From Clostridiaceae bacterium (GTDB lineage Bacteria; Bacillota; Clostridia; Saccharofermentanales; Fastidiosipilaceae), in assembly GCA_012514965.1 (NCBI GenBank), contig JAAYZH010000135.1:1-6890 (forward strand): DNA of 6,890 bases, given 5' to 3'. Below, in pieces: positions 1 through 5,105 of this stretch. Each line of letters opens with the position of its first letter. The stretch's first letter is position 1. The translations under genes and the position numbers were made by a program. The notes beneath the pieces are model-generated. The model was not told the origin of the DNA. It did no database searches and saw only the letters and a list, made by a program, of their open reading frames with translations.

Positions 1-2
1 AT

Positions 3-227
3 TTCATTACCAAAGGACCTGACGGCAAACCGTCCGACGTTATCAAGGACGAGAAGTTCCGCAAGCTCTTCAATATTTTGGCCGACAAGCCCGAAACGGT
101 GGCTGGATTCTTTGTCCCCAGGATGCTAAGCAATACGAAGAATAACAAGCAGATCGCCTGGCTGACCACACCCAAGGCGGCGTGGCGTTTCACGACAGCA
201 GCTCTTCGCAAGGATAGATTACTCTAG
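3..227 (+). CDS. C-terminal fragment of a truncated gene, possibly a short-chain dehydrogenase/reductase
   Basis: An open frame enters from the left edge (first whole codon at 3) and runs 74 codons to TAG at 225-227, so only the C-terminus is present. Visible stretches include KPETVAGFFVPRML, then NNKQIAWLTTPKAAWRF, and a basic end, RKDRLL. The pattern of a helix that ends in a conserved hydrophobic segment, followed by 'I-x-W-L-T' and a basic tail, reminds me of the C-terminal substrate-lid region of short-chain dehydrogenases. No Rossmann motif or catalytic Tyr-x-x-x-Lys lies in the window to confirm this. The reading frame is well supported; the family is a recollection-based guess. No obvious U-tracted terminator follows before the next gene. 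Confidence 0.6.
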   Translation, partial: FITKGPDGKPSDVIKDEKFRKLFNILADKPETVAGFFVPRMLSNTKNNKQIAWLTTPKAAWRFTTAALRKDRLL

Positions 228-319
228 GATAGCGGTCACCAATGTCCGCCGGCCGGCTAAGTAGGGTAGCGTTACGCGATTGGGGCGACTTGGTCTCGAG
301 AGAGAACACACGAGTTTAT

Positions 320-324
320 GGAGG
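320..324 (+). promoter_or_regulatory. Ribosome binding site GGAGG that fixes the flavoprotein start
   Basis: GGAGG lies 4 nt before the ATG at 329 (GGAGGAATTATG). The in-frame ATG at 242 has no such site, and the extra 29 residues it would add do not resemble a flavodoxin N-terminus. The GGAGG therefore decides for 329. Confidence 0.85.
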
Positions 325-328
325 AATT

Positions 329-946
329 ATGAAAGTATTACTGATCAATGGCAGTCCCCGGCCAAAAGGCTGCACATTTACCGCACTAAGTGAGGTCGAA
401 GAGCAGCTGCAGAAGCAGGGTATAGAGACGGAAATCGTCCAGGTAGGACATCTGGACATCCGGGGCTGCACAGCATGTGGCTATTGCAGCAAGGCCGGGA
501 AGTGCGTTTTCGATGATGTCGTCAACGAAATTGCGCCTAAGCTGGCCAAAGCAGACGGACTGGTGCTTGGTTCGCCGGTCTACTTTGCCTCAGCCAACGG
601 AACCTTGATCTCGTTTCTGGATCGGCTGTTCTTCAGTACCGGTTTTGATAAGCGAATGAAGGTGGGTGCCGCCGTAGTTTCTGCGCGACGGGGCGGAACT
701 TCCGCGGCTTTTGACCAGCTCAACAAGTACTTTACAAACCAGGGCATGCCAGTGGCTGCCAGTCAATACTGGAACAGCGTACACGGGGCTAGCCCTGAGG
801 ATGTCAGGAAGGATACGGAAGGCATGCAGGTCATGCGAAGCTTAGGCCAAAACATGGCCTTTTTAGTCAAAAGTATTGCTTTGGGCAAAGAAGCCTTTGG
901 CCTGCCTGAGAAGGAAGCGCGTCTGTTCACGAATTTCATTCGCTAG
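329..946 (+). CDS. Iron-sulfur-flavoprotein-like NADPH-dependent FMN reductase (flavodoxin fold)
   Basis: This 205-residue protein has the flavodoxin-like NAD(P)H:FMN oxidoreductase fold. It opens with beta-strand 1 and the FMN-phosphate loop (MKVLLINGSPRPKG, residues 1-14, GSPR at 8-11). Residues 81-86 are GSPVYF, the second flavin-contact loop, and residues 120-135 (RGGTSAAFDQLNKYF region) fit the third. Between the first two loops sit C47, C50, C53 and C59 (C-x2-C-x2-C-x5-C). That is the compact cysteine motif which in archaeal and clostridial iron-sulfur flavoproteins (Isf) binds a [4Fe-4S] cluster near FMN. A cytosolic electron-transfer or reductase role follows from the family; the physiological substrate cannot be told. 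Neighbours do not suggest a pathway. The start at 329 is chosen from the GGAGG at 320-324 and the position of strand 1. The fold is near certain; cluster binding is inferred from cysteine spacing only. Confidence 0.9.
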   Translation: MKVLLINGSPRPKGCTFTALSEVEEQLQKQGIETEIVQVGHLDIRGCTACGYCSKAGKCVFDDVVNEIAPKLAKADGLVLGSPVYFASANGTLISFLDRLFFSTGFDKRMKVGAAVVSARRGGTSAAFDQLNKYFTNQGMPVAASQYWNSVHGASPEDVRKDTEGMQVMRSLGQNMAFLVKSIALGKEAFGLPEKEARLFTNFIR

Positions 947-1039
947 AGGATGAAGTCGAGGGCGGAACGCACGACAACTAGATGCGCTTGTAAAAGACAC
1001 TGCCTCTGAGCAGCGTGAAGGTTGAATCTTCTGGAGCAA

Positions 1040-1056
1040 CAGGCTGTGCGAGCCTG
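1040..1056. repeat. Perfect 6-bp inverted repeat upstream of a TATAAT box
   Basis: CAGGCT (1040-1045), loop GTGCG, AGCCTG (1051-1056). It is not followed by a T-run, so it is a poor terminator. It covers the place where a -35 element for the TATAAT at 1070 would lie, which makes it a possible operator. A dyad this short can also arise by chance. Confidence 0.35.
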
Positions 1057-1069
1057 CAGCGGCATGGGG

Positions 1070-1075
1070 TATAAT
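1070..1075 (+). promoter_or_regulatory. Candidate -10 box (TATAAT) for the small membrane-protein gene
   Basis: An exact TATAAT lies 43 bp before the ATG at 1118. With a 17-bp spacer the -35 position (1047-1052) reads TGCGAG, a poor match, so the promoter would be weak or activator-dependent. If real, transcription would start near 1082, which excludes the upstream in-frame ATGs at 1022 and 1064. Confidence 0.4.
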
Positions 1076-1117
1076 GAACAAAGAACAGCAGAAAATACTA
1101 GTCCACAAGGAAAAGTT

Positions 1118-1447
1118 ATGAAGAAAAGATTGAAGGCTGCCCTGATCGGCGGCGCTTTGCTGGGACTGATTTGTGTAGTAGGAGCTTTTGTCCGCTCCGG
1201 CTTCACGGCCTCTCCGCTGGATGTGTTCGCCCTGTGGTACAACCGTGTGATAATCGGCTTGGTTGTAGGCGCGCCCTGGCCGACGGTCGAGAAGAAGCAG
1301 GCCTGGCTGCGAGGCGGTATTTTGGGGCTGCTTGTCTCATTTGCCTACTATAGCTCAACCGGGTTTACGGACCCTGTGAGCTTTGTCGCCGGCATCGTCT
1401 ATGGTGTTGTTCTGGAAGCCTGGCTGGCCCGTGCACCCAAGCCATAA
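1118..1447 (+). CDS. Small integral membrane protein of unknown function
   Basis: This 109-residue, very hydrophobic protein probably has four membrane segments: about residues 7-25 (after the positive start MKKRLK), 37-53, 65-80 and 84-103. The basic N-terminus and the short charged loop EKKQ (58-61) between segments 2 and 3 suggest that both face the cytoplasm. Recognisable features are FALWYNRVIIGLVVG (37-51), RGGILGLLVSFAYYS (65-79) and the short polar end RAPKP. I recall similar short conserved hypothetical proteins in Bacillota, but no named domain and no catalytic motif. The start at 1118 is chosen for the AAGGA at 1107-1111 (6-nt spacing), for the K-rich N-terminus of segment 1, and because earlier ATGs add a non-membrane stretch lying upstream of or inside the candidate promoter. 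It is followed after 60 bp by the lipoprotein gene, so the two may share a transcript. No function is proposed. Confidence 0.75.
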   Translation: MKKRLKAALIGGALLGLICVVGAFVRSGFTASPLDVFALWYNRVIIGLVVGAPWPTVEKKQAWLRGGILGLLVSFAYYSSTGFTDPVSFVAGIVYGVVLEAWLARAPKP

Positions 1448-1472
1448 TTACTGGACCTGGGCACTGGCAATC

Positions 1473-1487
1473 GCGGCCTTGAGCCGC
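1473..1487. repeat. GC-rich 5-bp hairpin between the membrane-protein and lipoprotein genes
   Basis: GCGGC (1473-1477), loop CTTGA, GCCGC (1483-1487). No T-run follows, so I do not call it a terminator. It could stabilise the mRNA or partly separate the two genes. Confidence 0.3.
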
Positions 1488-1507
1488 ATCTGTGTGAGGG
1501 CAGAGGG

Positions 1508-1945
1508 ATGAAGAAGTATCTCACCATTATCGTCATCTCCGTTGCGGCGATCGTGCTGGCAGCCTGCGGGACCACGAGCAGTGATTTGACCATGCACCCT
1601 GGAATCAAGGCTTATTCGCCGTCCATGTCATCTGTGCCGGGAATCGAACTCACGGCTGTGTTCACACGTGATGTGAAGAACAAGAATCCTCAGTATCACT
1701 GGGTCGCGGAGCAAGGCACCTTTCTGATGTGGAACGAAGCCAACAACTGGCAGGTCAAGGATCTGGGCCAGGATGTGCTGACCAATGTCCACAAAGTGCA
1801 TTGGTCTGTGGGCCTGGAGCGGACGATCCCCGCAAAGGCATTTCAGATCCTGCTGTCTGTTGAGAACACCGATACAGGCGAGATCCTTGCCTCCGCAACG
1901 CTGCAAATCGAGCAGCCTCGAACGGGTTATTTCATAATTGACTGA
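1508..1945 (+). CDS. Secreted lipoprotein of unknown function
   Basis: This is a 145-residue precursor with a classic lipoprotein signal: a positive start MKKY, a hydrophobic core to residue 16, then the lipobox L17-A18-A19-C20. Cys20 should be diacylated and become residue 1 of a mature protein of about 126 residues on the outer face of the membrane. The mature part alternates polar and hydrophobic positions and is rich in Trp and Thr: YHWVAEQGTFLMW (around 63-75), KVHWSVGLE (around 95-103), then FQILLSVENTDTGEILASATLQI. This suggests a single beta-sandwich domain; that is inference from pattern, not family recognition. The GAGGG at 1496-1500, 7 nt before the ATG, supports the start. The GNAT gene begins 16 bp after its stop, probably on the same transcript. 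Lipoprotein status is firm; function is unknown. Confidence 0.85.
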   Translation: MKKYLTIIVISVAAIVLAACGTTSSDLTMHPGIKAYSPSMSSVPGIELTAVFTRDVKNKNPQYHWVAEQGTFLMWNEANNWQVKDLGQDVLTNVHKVHWSVGLERTIPAKAFQILLSVENTDTGEILASATLQIEQPRTGYFIID

Positions 1946-1947
1946 CG

Positions 1948-1953
1948 AAGGAG
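1948..1953 (+). promoter_or_regulatory. Ribosome binding site AAGGAG that fixes the GNAT start
   Basis: AAGGAG with 8-nt spacing to the ATG at 1962. It excludes the upstream TTG at 1938, which would precede this site. The ATG at 1957 is in another frame and leads to a product without GNAT motifs. Confidence 0.8.
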
Positions 1954-1961
1954 CACATGGA

Positions 1962-2438
1962 ATGGAAATACAATTTGTCAGAGGTACAGCGGAGCATGTG
2001 GACGCCTGCGCGCAAGCAATGGAGAACTCGTCCTTGCAAAACGTGTATTTTCAGGCTCCGGAGCGTCGTAAGAGCGCTGTACTCGAAGGCATCGCGCAGG
2101 GTACCTTGTATGTCGCACTCTATGATGGTGTATGTGCCGGCTTTGCTTACTACCAGCCCGAGGGAGCCTTCCATGCTTATCCTTACCTGCATCTTTTGGC
2201 AGTACACGAAGCGTACCGAGGACGCGGAGTCGGCAAGCAGCTTCTGGCCTTCCTCGAGAATCGGCTCCTGGCTGATAAGGATAAGATGTTCTTGCTGGTC
2301 GGTGCCTATAACACGCTGGCCAAAGCCTTCTATGAACGTGAAGGCTACAGCCAGGTCGGCTTGATTCCAGGCCTGTACCGACAGGGTGTGGATGAGTGCC
2401 TGATGATGAAGCTTCGTCCCGTGGGTGAACAGGAGTAG
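1962..2438 (+). CDS. GNAT-family N-acetyltransferase
   Basis: This 158-residue single-domain protein has the usual GNAT length. The N-terminus MEIQFVRGTAEHVDACAQ is the typical beta1-alpha1 opening. Motif A is LHLLAVHEAYRGRGVGKQLL (77-95); its R/Q-x-x-G-x-G/A core RGRGVG at 86-91 is the pyrophosphate-binding turn for acetyl-CoA. Motif B follows as N117-x-x-A-x-x-FYEREGY (to 129), the common 'N-x-x-A-x-x-x-Y-x-x-x-G-F/Y' helix that contacts CoA. It should transfer an acetyl group from acetyl-CoA to an amine in the cytosol; the acceptor (small molecule, peptide or protein N-terminus) cannot be told. It lies 16 bp after the lipoprotein gene and is probably co-transcribed with it. Family assignment is confident; substrate is unknown. 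Confidence 0.92.
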   Translation: MEIQFVRGTAEHVDACAQAMENSSLQNVYFQAPERRKSAVLEGIAQGTLYVALYDGVCAGFAYYQPEGAFHAYPYLHLLAVHEAYRGRGVGKQLLAFLENRLLADKDKMFLLVGAYNTLAKAFYEREGYSQVGLIPGLYRQGVDECLMMKLRPVGEQE

Positions 2439-2486
2439 CTGCCGGGTAAGGCCAAAGCCTCCTGGACGGCCCGAAAAGTTCCTCTG

Positions 2487-2502
2487 TAAGCTGTTGAGCT
2501 TA
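2487..2502. repeat. Perfect 6-bp inverted repeat after the GNAT gene
   Basis: TAAGCT (2487-2492), loop GTTG, AGCTTA (2497-2502), extendable by a G-T pair. The following bases (TCTTGTC) are only mildly T-rich. It could be a weak terminator for the lipoprotein-GNAT transcript, or a dyad just upstream of the helicase promoter. Confidence 0.35.
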
Positions 2503-2514
2503 TCTTGTCGAATG

Positions 2515-2545
2515 TTACCAAATCTCTTGCGAAATGTTGTATAAT
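2515..2545 (+). promoter_or_regulatory. Candidate promoter of the DEAD-box helicase gene
   Basis: The -10 is an exact TATAAT at 2540-2545. The best -35 is TTACCA at 2515-2520 (4 of 6 matches to TTGACA) with a long 19-bp spacer. Transcription would start near 2552, giving a leader of about 105 nt before the helicase ATG. This also rules out the far upstream in-frame ATG at 2534. Confidence 0.5.
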
Positions 2546-2551
2546 CCCACA

Positions 2552-2656
2552 AGGATAAATGCGTTTTTCGCTGGCAAACCTTTTTCACCGCCAACAATGA
2601 AGGTTAGCTCATGTCTAATCGTTTTTTTATGTAGGCGGAGAAATAAGAGAGTTTCA
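2552..2656 (+). other. Structured 5' leader of the helicase mRNA with two short upstream ORFs
   Basis: This leader of about 105 nt carries a 13-codon ORF (ATG 2559, stop 2598-2600, peptide MRFSLANLFHRQQ). A second, 7-codon ORF (ATG 2611, stop 2632-2634, peptide MSNRFFM) has AAGG 7 nt before it. Two hairpins compete: AACCTT (2577-2582) can pair with AAGGTT (2600-2605), which overlaps the left arm of a terminator-like hairpin (2602-2620) followed by seven Ts. Ribosomes on the first ORF would cover the first hairpin. Long regulated leaders are well known for cold-induced genes, including DEAD-box helicases. Attenuation here is inference from short stems. Confidence 0.35.
2602..2628 (+). terminator. 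Terminator-like hairpin plus T-run inside the helicase leader (possible attenuator)
   Basis: GGTTAG (2602-2607) pairs with CTAATC (2615-2620), including one G-T pair, around the loop CTCATGT. A G and then TTTTTTT follow at 2622-2628. The stem is short and modest in GC, so full termination is unlikely; a conditional attenuator is more plausible. Confidence 0.35.
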
Positions 2657-3859
2657 ATGAATTTTAACGAACTGAACATCATTCCCCCTATTTTGCACGC
2701 GCTCGAGAACGAGAATTACGAAGTGCCCACCCCGATTCAAGAACAAGCCATTCCGCCCCTGCTCGAGGGCCGTGACCTGCTGGGCTGCGCCCAGACCGGT
2801 ACCGGCAAGACCGCAGCTTTCGCGATTCCGATAATTCAGCGTCTCGGCGAAAATCTGGTCTATTCGAAGGACAAACGCAACATCAAGGCCCTGATTCTTA
2901 CCCCCACTCGCGAACTTGCTTTGCAGATCTTTGAGAGCTTTCGTACCTACGGAGCCTTTACGAACCTGCGTTACGGCGTCATTTTCGGCGGCGTTTCTCA
3001 GAAACAGCAAGAACACGTGCTTCGCCGAGGAATCGACATCCTGGTCGCCACTCCCGGCAGACTGATTGACTTGTTCAATCAGCGTCTAGTGGACCTGAGA
3101 CAGGTAGAGGTTTTTGTCCTGGACGAAGCGGACCGCATGCTTGACATGGGGTTTGTGATCGACGTCAAGAAGATTATCGCCAAAGTACCTCAAAAAAAGC
3201 AGACCATGCTGTTTTCGGCTACCATGTCCCGCGATATTTCCGAGATTGCGAACTCAATTCTTGTGGACCCTGTCACCGTCACCGTTACACCGGTGTCTTC
3301 TGCAGTCGACACTGTGCAGCAGTCGATGTATTTTGTAGACCGCTATAACAAACGGAATCTGCTGGAGCACCTGTTGAGCGATCCTTCCGTCGAATCTGCG
3401 CTGGTGTTTACACGCACCAAGCATGGCGCAGACAGAGTCGTCCGTGACTTGATGGAAGCCAATATCACTGCGGCAGCCATTCATGGCAATAAGTCGCAAA
3501 ACGCCAGACAGATGGCTTTGAATAACTTCAAGAAACGCGTTACACGCGTGCTTGTCGCTACAGACATAGCCGCTCGCGGCATCGACATCGACGAGCTTTC
3601 GCATGTAATCAATTATGAGCTGCCGGAAGTACCGGAGACCTACATTCATCGCATCGGCCGTACAGGCAGAGCGGGATTGGGCGGTACAGCCTACTCTTTC
3701 TGTGACATCAACGAAAAGCCTTTGCTCAGAGATATTCAGAAATTATTGGGCAGAGAAGTAGCTGAAGCGGAAGAGAATCCCTTCCCCATGGAGATTTTCG
3801 TCGCAGATAACAAACCCAAACAAAAACCGCGCTTCAGCTCACAGCGCAGGAGACGCTAA
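2657..3859 (+). CDS. ATP-dependent DEAD-box RNA helicase (RhlE/CshA-like)
   Basis: This 400-residue protein carries every DEAD-box motif in order. The Q motif region is PTPIQ (24-28), motif I AQTGTGKT (45-52), Ia PTRELA (83-88), GG (111-112), Ib TPGR (132-135), II DEAD (156-159), III SAT (187-189), IV VFTRT (250-254), V ATDIAARGID (301-310) and VI HRIGRTGR (331-338). It should use ATP to unwind short RNA duplexes, in ribosome assembly, mRNA decay or cold adaptation. The tail after the core is brief and basic (KPKQKPRFSSQRRRR), likely for RNA binding; no DbpA-type C-terminal domain is present. Start at 2657 is chosen because MNFNELN is the standard opening of the family. Its ribosome site is weak (AAGAGAG at 2645-2651), which fits leader control. 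The aspartate-dehydrogenase-like gene follows with no terminator between. Confidence 0.97.
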   Translation: MNFNELNIIPPILHALENENYEVPTPIQEQAIPPLLEGRDLLGCAQTGTGKTAAFAIPIIQRLGENLVYSKDKRNIKALILTPTRELALQIFESFRTYGAFTNLRYGVIFGGVSQKQQEHVLRRGIDILVATPGRLIDLFNQRLVDLRQVEVFVLDEADRMLDMGFVIDVKKIIAKVPQKKQTMLFSATMSRDISEIANSILVDPVTVTVTPVSSAVDTVQQSMYFVDRYNKRNLLEHLLSDPSVESALVFTRTKHGADRVVRDLMEANITAAAIHGNKSQNARQMALNNFKKRVTRVLVATDIAARGIDIDELSHVINYELPEVPETYIHRIGRTGRAGLGGTAYSFCDINEKPLLRDIQKLLGREVAEAEENPFPMEIFVADNKPKQKPRFSSQRRRR

Positions 3860-3898
3860 GCAAACGAAGACTCTACATGAATGGAGAAACACAAGTCC

Positions 3899-4684
3899 AT
3901 GAAGAAAGTGAAATTGGCCTTACTGGGCTGCGGTTACCTGAATGAAATTGTTGCCACCGCTTTAGCAAACAATTATCTGCCTGAATATGAGCTTGTGGGC
4001 GTGCTCGGACGTAATTCCGAGCGCACGGCGGCCTTCGCCGAACGTCACAACTGTGTGGCCTGTTCCACCATTCAAGAGCTTCTCGCTCTGGAACCGGACT
4101 TTACCGCAGAGGCCGCCTCACCTCAGGCACTCCGAGACTACGCGGAGGACATCCTCCGCGGCGGCTCGAATCTTGTGGTCTTGACGATTGGCGCTTTTGC
4201 GGACGCCGACTTCTATGCCCGGGTCAAAGCCTGCGCTGCTGAACAAGGCCGCAAAGTCTACATTGCCAGCGGCGCGGTCGGCGGCTTCGACGTCCTGCGC
4301 ACCGCTGCCTTGATGAGCCCCATCACCGTGACGATGACATCGAAAAAGGCGCCGCAGTCCCTCTACTACACACCCATGTACCGGGAAGGACTGCTGGATA
4401 TCACGGAACCCGAGCAAGTCTTCAGCGCCAGTACCAAGCAGGCCATCGAAATGCTGCCCTTCCACTTCAATGTGGCGGTTGCGACGGCTTTGGCCAGCGC
4501 CGGCCCGGAAAACACAACCTTGAACATCGATGCTGTGCCCGGTTTCCGCGGGGACGAATACAAGATCGAGCTGCGCGGCGAGGAAGTGTGGACCGACCTC
4601 AACATCTACTCACGGACCAGCGCCATCGCAGGCTGGAGCGTCGTCGCGGCCTTGCAGAACGCCGTATCACCGATCGTATTTTAG
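3899..4684 (+). CDS. Aspartate dehydrogenase-like NAD(P)-dependent oxidoreductase (NadX/DUF108 family), atypical active site
   Basis: This 261-residue protein fits the L-aspartate dehydrogenase family in length and domain order. It has an N-terminal Rossmann start (LALLGCGYLN, 6-15), EAASP (71-75), the ASGAVGGFDVL stretch (123-133), the KKAP substrate loop (149-152), a NVAVATALA helix starting at N191, and the terminal SPIVF. Typical members oxidise L-aspartate to iminoaspartate for NAD synthesis. Two family residues look changed: the third Gly of GxGxxG is N15, and the position where I expect the catalytic His (N-x-H-x-I-x-V-x-G) reads D-E-Y221-K-I-E-L-R-G. The substrate may therefore differ. 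No nadA or nadC is adjacent. The start at 3899 is preferred because GGAG (3883-3886) precedes it and the Rossmann strand follows at once. The in-frame ATG at 3881 would add six residues and cannot be excluded. It probably shares the helicase transcript. Confidence 0.82.
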   Translation: MKKVKLALLGCGYLNEIVATALANNYLPEYELVGVLGRNSERTAAFAERHNCVACSTIQELLALEPDFTAEAASPQALRDYAEDILRGGSNLVVLTIGAFADADFYARVKACAAEQGRKVYIASGAVGGFDVLRTAALMSPITVTMTSKKAPQSLYYTPMYREGLLDITEPEQVFSASTKQAIEMLPFHFNVAVATALASAGPENTTLNIDAVPGFRGDEYKIELRGEEVWTDLNIYSRTSAIAGWSVVAALQNAVSPIVF

Positions 4685-4717
4685 TACTGTAATTCTCCAG
4701 GCCGAGGAGGCCACCAT

Positions 4718-4745
4718 AAAAGTTGTCCTTTGGGCAACTTTTTTT
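4718..4745 (+). terminator. Strong intrinsic terminator
   Basis: AAAAGTTGTCC (4718-4728), loop TTT, then GGGCAACTTTT (4732-4742) form an 11-bp stem with one G-T pair, running into a T-run at 4739-4745. It lies 34 bp after the stop of the aspartate-dehydrogenase-like gene and closes the helicase unit. A small GGCC/GGCC dyad (4700-4703, 4709-4712) sits just before it. Confidence 0.93.
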
Positions 4746-4776
4746 GTTGTACGACTCTACTTCACAGATAGCCCAA

Positions 4777-4786
4777 GGCAATTGCC
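4777..4786. repeat. Perfect 10-bp palindrome overlapping a -35 box
   Basis: GGCAATTGCC is self-complementary and covers most of the TTGCCA -35 hexamer at 4782-4787. This is a plausible repressor site for the ASCH-like gene pair. A 10-bp palindrome is short, so chance is possible. Confidence 0.35.
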
Positions 4787-4810
4787 ATTCGCTTTCCGTT
4801 GCCCTACGAT
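4782..4810 (+). promoter_or_regulatory. Candidate promoter of the ASCH-remnant operon
   Basis: TTGCCA (4782-4787, 5 of 6) is separated by exactly 17 bp from TACGAT (4805-4810, 4 of 6). The start of transcription would fall near 4817, leaving a very short leader that begins inside the ribosome site AGAGG (4816-4820). Confidence 0.42.
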
Positions 4811-4829
4811 CAGCGAGAGGTACAATGCG

Positions 4830-5102
4830 ATGAATGATCAAGAGCTTTGGGCATTCTTTCTTGAACAAACAGGTACAGAGACGGCAGCGTATGAGGCTTG
4901 GAGCTTTGGTGACAGCCCTCGGGTTGCCGACGAACTCTTGGCGCTTGTTTTGGCCCACTGGCGCCAGGTACATCAGGACTTCTTCACACGCGAGCTTTCG
5001 CCTTATAATGTGCTATTCTTTGAGGATATGCTCGTGGTGTGCGAGGAATTCGAGCTTGTCTTCGTGCCGCCTGCGCTTGTGCCGGGCCAGAAGGCGAGGT
5101 AG
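4830..5102 (+). CDS. Internally deleted ASCH-domain protein (core of the domain missing)
   Basis: This 90-residue frame carries both ends of an ASCH-domain protein of about 150-160 residues. Residues 4-42 (ELWAFFLEQTG, then YEAWSFGDSP, then ADELLALVLA) match the family opening, which normally continues into G-K-K-T-A-T. Residues 43-72 (HWRQVHQDFFTREL, then FFEDMLVVCEEFELVF) match the family's C-terminal helix and last strand, normally preceded by '..GDRSLAYW'. About 65-70 residues, including the G-x-K-x-x-T signature and most of the beta-barrel, are absent, yet the frame is kept. The junction lies at codons for L41-A42-H43-W44. AGAGG (4816-4820), 9 nt before the ATG, supports the start. ASCH domains resemble PUA folds and bind RNA or modified nucleosides; without its core this copy is probably non-functional or altered. 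The next gene starts 3 bp after its stop. Confidence 0.78.
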   Translation: MNDQELWAFFLEQTGTETAAYEAWSFGDSPRVADELLALVLAHWRQVHQDFFTRELSPYNVLFFEDMLVVCEEFELVFVPPALVPGQKAR

Positions 5103-5105
5103 ACC

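Noticed and set aside
248..257. GCCGGCCGGC palindrome after the first gene fragment as a terminator
   Set aside because: It has no loop and no T-run; more likely chance in GC-rich spacer DNA.
242..328. Upstream in-frame start that would lengthen the flavoprotein by 29 residues
   Set aside because: There is no ribosome site at 242, the extension does not look like a flavodoxin N-terminus, and GGAGG stands just before 329.
1932..2597. 221-codon minus-strand open frame opposite the GNAT gene
   Set aside because: It lies opposite a gene with clear GNAT motifs, spans the helicase promoter, and its product shows no family pattern.
2534..2656. N-terminal extension of the helicase from ATG 2534 or 2597
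   Set aside because: ATG 2534 lies upstream of the TATAAT. ATG 2597 lacks a ribosome site and adds residues unlike the family; MNFNELN is the normal opening.
2611..2656. Ribosomal frameshift on the seven-T run linking MSNRFFM to the helicase
   Set aside because: The short ORF would need a +1 or -2 shift to enter the helicase frame, no downstream stimulatory structure is seen, and the helicase has its own start.
4704..4710. GAGGAGG as a ribosome site for a small gene after 4684
   Set aside because: No ATG, GTG or TTG follows at a usable distance, and the terminator hairpin begins 7 bp later.
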